The translations under genes were made by a program, and so were the position numbers. DNA of 50,783 bases from Deltaproteobacteria bacterium. GTDB lineage: Bacteria > Myxococcota > Myxococcia > SLRQ01. The notes beneath the pieces are model-generated. The model saw only the letters and a program-made list of their open reading frames with translations. It was not told where the DNA came from and searched no databases. The stretch lies in the NCBI GenBank assembly GCA_007130885.1, contig SLRQ01000078.1, forward strand, positions 1-50,783, written 5' to 3'. Below, piece by piece: positions 25,676-33,111 of the stretch; the stretch's first letter is position 1; each line of letters begins with the position of its first letter.

Positions 25676-28559
25676 AAGAGAGGACAACGCTAAAATCCTA
25701 GAGGGCCAGGAAGCCGGCACGGCCATGGAATCAGCCGAGGAGCGGCTGATTGGTGATTCCTCCATGCCGAGGAGTGCCGATGAGTTCGCGCGCACGCGGC
25801 GCATCACGCCCATGGTCCGCCAATATCTCGAGCTCAAGAAGGCTCATCCGGACTGCGTGCTTTTTTATAGGCTCGGCGATTTCTACGAGTGCTTCTTCGA
25901 GGACGCACTTACCGCCTCGAAGCTGTTGGAAATCACGCTGACAGGACGGGGAAAGGGACGCGATCGGTTTCCCATGGCAGGTATTCCTCACCACGCGGCC
26001 CGAAGTTATATCGGCCGTTTGGTGGAGGCCGGGCACAGAGTTGCCCTCTGCGAGCAGACGGAAGACGCTTCCGCCGCCAAAGGGCTGGTTCGCCGCGAGG
26101 TCGTACGAATCATCACTCCGGGAATGGTGGTCGACGATGAAATGCTCGATCCTCGCAGCGAGCACCTGGTTTGCGCCTTGGCTCCGCGAAGGCCCGGGGA
26201 AGGTTGGGGGCTGGCGTTATTGGAAATATCCACCGGTTCTTTCAGGGTGTCTTTCTTGCCAAATGACGACGTGCTCGCCGACGAAGTGGCCCGGGTTCGC
26301 CCAAAGGAAATAGTTCTTCCGGAAACGGTCGATGAAGCCCGCTCTCAATATCTGACCGCCGTGTTACCGGGTATTGCGATTACTACTCGGGAGCCCGGAT
26401 TGTTCGAGCACAGGAGGTGTAAGGAACGGTTGACGCACCATTTCGGTGTTTCGACTCTTGCGGGTTTTGGCGTTTCCGATGGGCCGGAAGGAGAAATCGT
26501 GGTCTCGGCGGCCGGTGCCGTTTTGAGCTATGCCTCCGAGGCCAACAGGGAAGCGGCGGTGCACGTGGATCGTCTCGAGGTATATGAGCCCGGCAAGCAC
26601 CTAATCGTCGATACGGCGAGCCGTGCGAACCTCGAAGTACTCGAAACCCTGCACGGTGGGCGAAGAGCGGGGTCTCTTCTTGGCCATGTGGATCGTACCG
26701 TCACCGCAATGGGTGGAAGAAGATTACGTAGCTGGCTGATGCGACCCCTTACCGATATCGGTTTGATTAGAAGACGTCAGGGATCGGTGGCGCACCTCGC
26801 TTCAAAGCCGTCGTTGGCCGAAGACCTGCACTGTGCGCTACGTCAAATCGTCGACATCGAGCGTATCGTTGGTCGTCTGGCGTTTTCCCAAGGGACTCCT
26901 CGCGACATGCGAGGGCTTCAGAGATCCCTTGCCATGGTCCCCGTGTTGAAGGGCTTGCTTTCACAGGTATCGCCGTCCCCCTTGGAAAACTCACCCATCG
27001 GAGACAGCAACAAAGGAAATTGCCCTGAAGCTGCCGCCGCTTTGGAGGGATGCTCGAAGACCGAAGACGGTAACGCCTCCGCGCCCGAGCTCCTTCTGGA
27101 GCTAGGTCGGAAACTCGATCCACTCTCCGATTTGGCGACCCTTCTGGATCGCGCCTTGGTCGACGATCCTCCCGCGACTGCTCGAGAAGGGGGGCTCATA
27201 CGGCGAGGGTATGACCCGGACTTGGACGAGCTGATTCATCTTGCAACCCATGGCAAGGATTACCTGCTCCGCTTGGAGGCCGATGAAAAGAGTAGAACCG
27301 GAGTGTCCTCACTCAAGATCCGGCACAACAGGGTGTTCGGTTACTACATCGAGGTTACCAAGGCCAACTTGCATTTGGTGCCGGATGACTACGTTCGAAA
27401 GCAGACCACGGCCAACGCGGAGCGCTTCATCACGCCGCAACTTCAGGAGTGGGAGCGAAAAATTCTAACGGCCGAGGAAAAACGAAGGGCTCTCGAGCTT
27501 CGAATCTTCGAGGAGATCAGATTGAGGCTCCTAGAGGACGCAGGGCCGCTTCGAGCAGTGGCGGACAGAATCGCGGACATCGATTGTTTGCTGTCTCTGG
27601 CAAAGGTAGCAGCGGACCTCGACTGGTGCTGTCCGCATGTCGACGAAAGCCGCGATCTGATTATCGAGGACGGACGGCATCCGGTGGTGGAGGCGGCGCT
27701 TCGATCCGAAGGCGGGGAGACGTACGTGCCAAGCGATGTTACGCTCGAGTCGGACAAGTTTTTAATGATAGTTACTGGGCCGAATATGGCTGGGAAGTCG
27801 ACGGTCTTGCGCATGGCGGCTTTAGTCGTGCTACTGGCGCAGTCCGGCAGTTTTGTTCCGGCTCGTAAAGCGCGAGTAGGCGTTTGCGATCGAATATTCA
27901 CCCGCGTCGGAGCGAGTGACGATCTTGCGGGCGGACGTTCCACCTTCATGGTAGAAATGACCGAAACCGCCGCCATACTGAATCAGGCCACCAGACGTTC
28001 ATTGGTGGTTCTAGACGAGATCGGGCGCGGCACCAGCACGTTCGACGGTCTGTCCATCGCCTGGTCCGTGGCCGAGGACCTGCACGATAGGCTTGGATGT
28101 AAAACGATGTTTGCTACTCATTACCATGAGCTGACCGATCTGGCGAAGGAACGAGATGGAGTCGTGAACTACACGGTGGCTGTTCGGGAGTGGAACGAAA
28201 GGGTGGTGTTTCTTCGCAGACTGGTGGAGGGAGCGGCCAATCGCTCCTACGGAATTCAGGTGGCCAGGCTTGCCGGGCTCCCCCGGGCGGTTCTAGACAG
28301 AGCTTCCGAGGTGCTCGCCAACCTCGAGTCAGCCGAGCTTGACGAGGTAGGCCGGCCCGCGCTTGCTCGAGGCGGCGGTAACAAGGGCGATGCTCCAGGT
28401 CAGCTCTCTCTTTTTGCACAGCGATCCTCGGCGCGGCACGACGAGGTGGAGTCGCTTCTTTCCGGCGTCGAGCCCGACACTCTCTCACCCAGGGAGGCCT
28501 TGGATCTGCTGTATCGCCTAAAGGCCCTAATCGACGAAGATCGGAAGCAGAGCAGTTGA
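25659..28559 (+). CDS. mutS: DNA mismatch repair protein MutS
   Basis: Up to 966 aa, longer than the ~850-aa norm because of a ~50-residue N-terminal extension and a loop near residue 440 (ENSPIGDSNKGNCPEAAA). The mismatch-binding F-x-E motif is in FYRLGDFYECFFEDA. The core and clamp (IRHNRVFGYYIEVTKAN) are present. The ATPase has Walker A GPNMAGKSTVLRM, Walker B LVVLDEIGRGTSTFDG and ATHYHELTDL. It recognises mismatches and recruits MutL (not in the window). The start is uncertain: ATGs at 25659, 25668 and 25725 are in frame and none has a strong ribosome site; conserved sequence begins near TPMVRQYLELK. Confidence 0.96.
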   Translation: MALMASREDNAKILEGQEAGTAMESAEERLIGDSSMPRSADEFARTRRITPMVRQYLELKKAHPDCVLFYRLGDFYECFFEDALTASKLLEITLTGRGKGRDRFPMAGIPHHAARSYIGRLVEAGHRVALCEQTEDASAAKGLVRREVVRIITPGMVVDDEMLDPRSEHLVCALAPRRPGEGWGLALLEISTGSFRVSFLPNDDVLADEVARVRPKEIVLPETVDEARSQYLTAVLPGIAITTREPGLFEHRRCKERLTHHFGVSTLAGFGVSDGPEGEIVVSAAGAVLSYASEANREAAVHVDRLEVYEPGKHLIVDTASRANLEVLETLHGGRRAGSLLGHVDRTVTAMGGRRLRSWLMRPLTDIGLIRRRQGSVAHLASKPSLAEDLHCALRQIVDIERIVGRLAFSQGTPRDMRGLQRSLAMVPVLKGLLSQVSPSPLENSPIGDSNKGNCPEAAAALEGCSKTEDGNASAPELLLELGRKLDPLSDLATLLDRALVDDPPATAREGGLIRRGYDPDLDELIHLATHGKDYLLRLEADEKSRTGVSSLKIRHNRVFGYYIEVTKANLHLVPDDYVRKQTTANAERFITPQLQEWERKILTAEEKRRALELRIFEEIRLRLLEDAGPLRAVADRIADIDCLLSLAKVAADLDWCCPHVDESRDLIIEDGRHPVVEAALRSEGGETYVPSDVTLESDKFLMIVTGPNMAGKSTVLRMAALVVLLAQSGSFVPARKARVGVCDRIFTRVGASDDLAGGRSTFMVEMTETAAILNQATRRSLVVLDEIGRGTSTFDGLSIAWSVAEDLHDRLGCKTMFATHYHELTDLAKERDGVVNYTVAVREWNERVVFLRRLVEGAANRSYGIQVARLAGLPRAVLDRASEVLANLESAELDEVGRPALARGGGNKGDAPGQLSLFAQRSSARHDEVESLLSGVEPDTLSPREALDLLYRLKALIDEDRKQSS

Positions 28560-28738
28560 CCTAAACCGGGGATTGTGATTCGGCAGTAGAGCGAATCGCG
28601 AGGCGCGGCATCTGCCAAGGATGCATGACCGTGCCGGGAAACTGAACGGACGTGCGGAACAGCAGGGGCTCGCCCGCGAGATACTTTTGGTAATCGGCAA
28701 TTTATGGCTTGGCGGAAAAAAGGGGGTAACCTGAAATC

Positions 28739-29353
28739 ATGTCCGCGCCAATTGAAATCGTGGATCCCGTACATCCCCAACCACGACGAATCTCGCGAGC
28801 AGCCGAGATAATCGATCAAGGCGGGCTCGTCGTCTATCCCACCGATACCAACTACGGTATCGGTTGCGATCTGCTCAACAGGAAGGCAATCGATCGCCTT
28901 TACCGGTTGAAAAAGCGGGATCCGAAGCGGCCCATGACCTTTCTTTGTTCCAACATCTCTCAAGCTGGACGGTATGCGCAGGTGGGCCATCTCGCTCACC
29001 GAATAATCAAGCGGCTTACTCCCGGTCCGTATACTTTCGTCTTGAACGCCACTAAAGAGGTGCCCAAGGTCGTTACGACCCGGCAGAAGACCGTCGGGGT
29101 TAGAATACCGGAAAGCCCGGTGGCAATAGCTCTGATCGAGCAGCTCGGACGTCCTCTGCTCAACACGACCGCGACCTCTCCCGACGGTGAGCTGATGGGC
29201 GACCCGAGAGAGGTTAGGGATGTGCTGGGGCACGGGGTCGACTTGATTCTGGATGTCGGCCTCAACCTGTTCGACGTTTCCACGATGGTGGATCTGACCG
29301 GTGAGGCTCCGGAGGTCCTGCGCGAGGGCAAGGGGTCGGTGGAGCTCATATAG
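28739..29353 (+). CDS. tsaC: threonylcarbamoyl-AMP synthase (Sua5/YciO/YrdC family)
   Basis: 204 aa, a single YrdC domain. It makes threonylcarbamoyl-AMP from Thr, bicarbonate and ATP for the t6A37 modification of ANN-decoding tRNAs. Motifs seen: RAAEIIDQGGLVVYPTDTNYGIGCDL, LYRLKKRDPKRPMTFLC, LTPGPYTFVLNAT, TVGVRIPESPVAIALIEQLGRPLLNTTA. The SUA5 C-terminal domain is absent. A YciO-type paralogue is the alternative, and the KKRDPKRP form leans that way. Its stop TAG shares a base with the xerD GTG start. The preceding 179 bases hold no other gene. Confidence 0.88.
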   Translation: MSAPIEIVDPVHPQPRRISRAAEIIDQGGLVVYPTDTNYGIGCDLLNRKAIDRLYRLKKRDPKRPMTFLCSNISQAGRYAQVGHLAHRIIKRLTPGPYTFVLNATKEVPKVVTTRQKTVGVRIPESPVAIALIEQLGRPLLNTTATSPDGELMGDPREVRDVLGHGVDLILDVGLNLFDVSTMVDLTGEAPEVLREGKGSVELI

Positions 29354-30240
29354 TGGACCACCTCCTGGATATTTACCTCGCTTGGATGCGTGTCGAACGA
29401 GGGCTTGCGACCAATACCGTGCAGGCATACGCCCGCGATCTCGGACGATATATGGAACATCTATCCCAGAAGGGGGTGGCGGTCGCCGAAGGCGTAGCGC
29501 GAGGACACATTCAAGAGCACCTAGGCGATCTTACGAAGAAAGGCTTTTCACCGCGGAGCAGGGCAAGGGCGCTAGCAGCCATTCGGACGTTTCATCGCTT
29601 TCTATTACGAGAGGGTCTTTGTGAATCCGATCCAACGGCCGACCTCGACACGCCGAGCACCGGCAGGCCGCTGCCTGTTTTCCTGACGCTGGAAGAGGTC
29701 AACGCTCTTCTGTCCGCGCCGGTTGTGAGCAAGCCGGCCGGGTTCAGAGACCGGGTAATGCTGGAAACCCTTTACGCCTGCGGGCTTCGCGTCAGTGAGT
29801 TGGTAGGCCTTCGCGTCGAGGATCTGGAGCTCAAGGCCGGGTTTCTCATAGTCCGAGGAAAAGGCGGTAAAGAGAGATTGGTACCTCTCGGAGAGTCGGC
29901 CATAGACTGGCTGGAGCGGTATCTCGGCGGCCCCAGGAACGAGATCTTGAGGGGGAGGTCAAGCTCCGCGCTTTTTCCTTCCAATAGAGGAACGCCCATA
30001 AGCAGACAAGCATTTTGGAAGTCGCTTAGGGCTTACGCCAGCGCCGCGGGCATAGACAAGAGAGTGAGTCCGCACAAGCTCCGACATTCATTTGCGACAC
30101 ACCTACTAGAGGGAGGCGCGGACCTTCGAGCCGTCCAGGCAATGCTGGGGCACGCCGATGTCGGTACGACCGAAATATATACCCACGTGGACAGGTCCCG
30201 CTTGAGAGAGCTTTATGAGAAGCATCATCCTCGTTCTTGA
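29353..30240 (+). CDS. xerD: XerC/XerD-family tyrosine recombinase
   Basis: 295 aa, the usual Xer size. The N-terminal SAM-like DNA-binding domain (LDIYLAWMRVERGLATNTVQAYARDLGRY) is followed by the catalytic domain with R146 (ACGLRVSEL), K170 (RGKGGKERLVPL), H241 and R244 (HKLRHSFATHLL), H267 (LGHADVGTTEIYTHV) and Y276. All catalytic residues are present. Xer recombinases resolve chromosome dimers at dif. A housekeeping role fits the stable neighbourhood (tsaC, infC), and no integron or phage genes are near. Whether it is XerC or XerD cannot be settled here. GTG 29353 overlaps the tsaC stop by one base. Confidence 0.9.
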   Translation: MDHLLDIYLAWMRVERGLATNTVQAYARDLGRYMEHLSQKGVAVAEGVARGHIQEHLGDLTKKGFSPRSRARALAAIRTFHRFLLREGLCESDPTADLDTPSTGRPLPVFLTLEEVNALLSAPVVSKPAGFRDRVMLETLYACGLRVSELVGLRVEDLELKAGFLIVRGKGGKERLVPLGESAIDWLERYLGGPRNEILRGRSSSALFPSNRGTPISRQAFWKSLRAYASAAGIDKRVSPHKLRHSFATHLLEGGADLRAVQAMLGHADVGTTEIYTHVDRSRLRELYEKHHPRS

Positions 30241-30315
30241 TGGTTTGTTCGCCTCCAGCCGGCGGAATGGGAGCGACTCGAGAGAGAGAGAAGGCCCCTT
30301 CAGCACCGTGGATGC

Positions 30316-30343
30316 TTGACAGCCCGGCCGTCATCAGTATCTT
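30316..30343 (+). promoter_or_regulatory. sigma70 promoter for infC-rpmI-rplT
   Basis: A perfect -35 TTGACA (30316-30321), 16-base spacer and -10 TATCTT (30338-30343) sit in the xerD-infC gap. Transcription would start near 30350, placing the hairpin at 30354 at the extreme 5' end of the mRNA. Confidence 0.7.
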
Positions 30344-30353
30344 ACATTTCTTC

Positions 30354-30378
30354 GACCCCGCCTGACGTGGGCGGGGTC
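30354..30378 (+). promoter_or_regulatory. leader hairpin at the 5' end of the infC operon mRNA
   Basis: GACCCCGCC (30354-30362) pairs perfectly with GGCGGGGTC (30370-30378) around a 7-base loop, followed by TTTGCTTTC. It looks like an intrinsic terminator with a poor U-tract. It could end read-through from xerD, act as an attenuator or ribosomal-protein (IF3/L20) leader element, or cap the transcript from the promoter just upstream. Confidence 0.6.
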
Positions 30379-30433
30379 TTTGCTTTCAACGGCACCGGTC
30401 AAGCCGGCTACGCCCTTGCAAGGAGAACGTAAC

Positions 30434-31087
30434 ATCAGAAGAGACCACCGTTCGCACCAACGAGAAAGAGAACCACGGATCAACAAGCGCATACGTGCCC
30501 GAGAGGTGATGGTTATCGCCGAGGATGGGGACAAGCTGGGAAATATGCCCATCGATGTTGCACTGAGGCGCGCGGAAGAAAGTGGGCTGGACCTCGTGGA
30601 AGTGGCACCGGAGGCGCGGCCGCCCGTTTGCAAGATACTCGATTACGGCAAGCAGAAGTATCTCGCCAAGAAGAGGCAGGCCGAAGCCAAGAAGCATGCA
30701 AGCCAACAAGAGGTCAAGGAAGTCAAGATGCGACCGAAGACCGACGAGCATGACTTCGAGTTCAAGCTAAAGCATGTTCAAAGGTTTTTGGTCTCGGGAG
30801 ACAAGGTCCGTGTTACCCTTATGTTTCGCGGGCGCGAGGTTATCCACAAGGACATAGCATTCAAACGCATGGAGCGTATTGCTCAGGCTGTCGAGGACAT
30901 CGGTCAGGTAGAAGTCCACCCCAGGATGGAGCAAAGGCATATGTTCATGATTCTTGCTCCAACCAAGCGGACGATGGCCAAAGCGAAGGCCCGGGACGGC
31001 GAGGCGAACAAGGCCGCAAAGGCCGAGAAGGCCCGTAAGGCGGAAGCGAAGATTTCGGAGAATCAAGAAAAAGATACGGCCCCCTAG
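30434..31087 (+). CDS. infC: translation initiation factor IF-3 (ATC start codon)
   Basis: 217 aa from an ATC at 30434, with AAGGAG at 30420-30425 eight bases before it. No ATG or GTG near this ribosome site gives the family N-terminus RRDHRSHQREREPRINKRIRAREVMVI. Atypical AUU/AUC starts are a known property of infC, used for autoregulation because IF-3 itself rejects non-canonical start codons. The body is canonical: MPIDVALRRAEESGLDLVEVAPEARPPVCKILDYGK, then RFLVSGDKVRVTLMFRGREV. About 45 Lys/Ala/Glu-rich residues extend the C-terminus beyond the E. coli protein. It heads the rpmI-rplT-pheS-pheT run. Confidence 0.95.
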   Translation: MRRDHRSHQREREPRINKRIRAREVMVIAEDGDKLGNMPIDVALRRAEESGLDLVEVAPEARPPVCKILDYGKQKYLAKKRQAEAKKHASQQEVKEVKMRPKTDEHDFEFKLKHVQRFLVSGDKVRVTLMFRGREVIHKDIAFKRMERIAQAVEDIGQVEVHPRMEQRHMFMILAPTKRTMAKAKARDGEANKAAKAEKARKAEAKISENQEKDTAP

Positions 31088-31119
31088 GCGGGTGCCGGGT
31101 AAGGATGCAGGAGTCGTAG

Positions 31120-31323
31120 ATGCCCAAGCTGAAGAGCAATCGTGGTGCGGCCAAGCGTTTCAAGGTGCGCAAGTCCGGCAAGGTCAAGGCCAAACACGCC
31201 AAGTCTCGTCACCTTCTCACTTTTTCCAAGTCCCGCAAGGACAAGCGGGAAAAACGCGGAACCTTCGAGTTGTCGCCAACCGACGCGAAGAGGGTGAAGC
31301 GAGTGCTTCTTCCTTACGGTTAG
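31120..31323 (+). CDS. rpmI: 50S ribosomal protein L35
   Basis: 67 aa, strongly basic, full length for bL35: PKLKSNRGAAKRFKVRKSGKV, then HAKSRHLLTFSKSRKDKR. GGAG lies before ATG 31120. Between infC and rplT as in most bacteria; translation of rpmI-rplT is often repressed by L20. Confidence 0.96.
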   Translation: MPKLKSNRGAAKRFKVRKSGKVKAKHAKSRHLLTFSKSRKDKREKRGTFELSPTDAKRVKRVLLPYG

Positions 31324-31427
31324 GAAGAGCACCATCCATCGACCAAAGTCGCTTCGGTTCTTGCAGCCGGGCGCTCCTTACCACCGGGGTAACTCCAATA
31401 GGTGCGTAGGGGAAAGGAGCACGACAC

Positions 31428-31796
31428 ATGCGAGTCAAGAGTGGAGGGCCGCACCGCAGGCAGCGGAGAAAGAGTATTCTCAAGCTTGCCAAGGGTTTCC
31501 GCGGACGCCGAAAGAACACTTTTCGAAGGGGAGTCGAGGCCGTTGATCACGCCCTTCAAAACGCCACCATTCATCGCAAGCAGAAAAAGAGAAACTTTCG
31601 AAGGCTTTGGATCGCCAGAATCAACGCCGCCGCAAGAGAAAATGGAATTAGCTACAGCCGCTTCATGAGCGGGCTCAAGCAGGCCGGTGTTCAGCTCGAT
31701 CGAAAGGTTCTCGCCGAATTGGCTTGGCATGATCCGAAAGGCTTTGCTTCTCTCGTCGACCTCGTCAAATCCAACGAGTCGGCCAAGGCGGCCTGA
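31428..31796 (+). CDS. rplT: 50S ribosomal protein L20
   Basis: 122 aa, full length for bL20: [37 protein letters not shown] N-terminus and [48 protein letters not shown] at 31413-31419 precedes ATG 31428. L20 is needed early in 50S assembly and in many bacteria represses its own operon. PheS starts 16 bases downstream. Confidence 0.97.
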   Translation: MRVKSGGPHRRQRRKSILKLAKGFRGRRKNTFRRGVEAVDHALQNATIHRKQKKRNFRRLWIARINAAARENGISYSRFMSGLKQAGVQLDRKVLAELAWHDPKGFASLVDLVKSNESAKAA

Positions 31797-31812
31797 AGGA
31801 AACGACTAGGTC

Positions 31813-32976
31813 ATGTCTAGCCAAGGTGGCCCGAGCCCCGCGGCGCTGCTCCAAGGCCTGGAAGAAGCAAGAGGCTCCGCTGAAAGAGCTCTTGAGGAGG
31901 CAATGGCGGCCGGCGACCCAATTGCCGAAGTTGATTCGGTAAGGGTGCGGTTTCTCGGTAAGAAAGGCGAGGTAAGCCGTCTTTTGAAGCAGATGGGAAA
32001 GCTGCCGCCCGATGAACGTCCAAAGGTAGGGCAAGCAGCCAATACCGTTCGCGATGCCATCGAGACCGCCGTCCGGCAAGCACTGGATAATGCGCGAGAC
32101 GAGGCATTGCGTCGTGAGCTGGCGGGTCCGCCTATCGACGTCACACTGCCCGGCCGTCCTTTGGACGTCGGGCCTCGTCACCCCGTCTCTCGGACGTGGG
32201 ACGAGGTCGTGGATGTTTTTCGGAAAATGGGCTTCGAGGCGGCAAGTGGCCCCGAGATAGAAGGTGATTTCTACAACTTCGAAGCATTGAACATCCCGCC
32301 CGAGCATCCTGCCCGGGATATGCAAGACACCTTCTATTTGAACTCCGGCAGGCCCGCGCCCGCCATGACGACCGAAGGCGGAGAAGGGCCCGACCCTGGT
32401 GACGTGCTCTTGAGAACCCACACCTCTCCGGTGCAGGTGAGGGCTATGCTACGTCAGGCTCCACCGGTTCGAATCATCTGCCCCGGAAAAGTATATCGTA
32501 GAGACTCGGATCCGACCCATACTCCGATGTTCCATCAGATCGAAGGGCTCTGGGTCGACCGGAATGTGACCATGGCGGACCTGAAGGGAACGCTTCAGCT
32601 ATTTGCCAAAGCCTTCTTCGGGACAAAGGCCCAGGTGAGGTTCAGGCCTTCATACTTCCAGTTCACAGAGCCCTCCGCGGAGGTAGACGTCAGCTGCAGC
32701 ATATGCGGCGGTTCCGGAACGGCGGCAGGTGCCTCGGCAAGGAGCACCGTCGAGCCCGAATCATGCAAGACTTGTAGCGGAACAGGATGGCTCGAAATAC
32801 TTGGAGCCGGAATGGTGGATCCGGCCGTCTTCGAGGCGGTGAATTACGACCCCGAGATATGGTCGGGCTTTGCGTTCGGAATGGGCATCGACCGGGTTGC
32901 AATGCTCAAGTACCAGATCGATGACCTGCGGATGCTTTTCGAAAACGATGCTCGCTTTCTGGAACAGTTCCCCTAG
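31813..32976 (+). CDS. pheS: phenylalanine-tRNA ligase alpha subunit
   Basis: 387 aa, about 40 longer than typical. Class II aaRS motifs: RHPVSRTWDEVVDVFRKMGFE, LLRTHTSPVQVRAML, PGKVYRRDSDPTHTPMFHQIEGLWVD, RFRPSYFQFTEPSAEVDVSC, and GFAFGMGIDRVAMLKYQIDDLRMLF. Charges tRNA-Phe together with PheT. The zinc-ribbon-like part present in many bacteria (CSICGGSG and CKTCSGTGWLEILGAGMV) is kept, but its two halves are separated by about 15 extra residues. ATG 31813 follows the rplT stop by 16 bases, so it is likely part of the infC operon. Confidence 0.97.
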   Translation: MSSQGGPSPAALLQGLEEARGSAERALEEAMAAGDPIAEVDSVRVRFLGKKGEVSRLLKQMGKLPPDERPKVGQAANTVRDAIETAVRQALDNARDEALRRELAGPPIDVTLPGRPLDVGPRHPVSRTWDEVVDVFRKMGFEAASGPEIEGDFYNFEALNIPPEHPARDMQDTFYLNSGRPAPAMTTEGGEGPDPGDVLLRTHTSPVQVRAMLRQAPPVRIICPGKVYRRDSDPTHTPMFHQIEGLWVDRNVTMADLKGTLQLFAKAFFGTKAQVRFRPSYFQFTEPSAEVDVSCSICGGSGTAAGASARSTVEPESCKTCSGTGWLEILGAGMVDPAVFEAVNYDPEIWSGFAFGMGIDRVAMLKYQIDDLRMLFENDARFLEQFP

Positions 32977-33111
32977 GCAATCGATGACTTCGCTCGGTCT
33001 ACGGAGAATGCGATACGGCGAGATCCTCCCACCGGGTGTTCACATGCCCGGTCAGACCATGCCTTTCGCGTTCCAAAACGCGGATACGCAAGCAAAGGGA
33101 GGCAAAGCGCG

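Noticed and set aside
29353..30240. Tyrosine recombinase as sign of an integron or prophage
   Set aside because: Standard Xer length, housekeeping neighbours, no attachment repeats, cassettes or phage genes.
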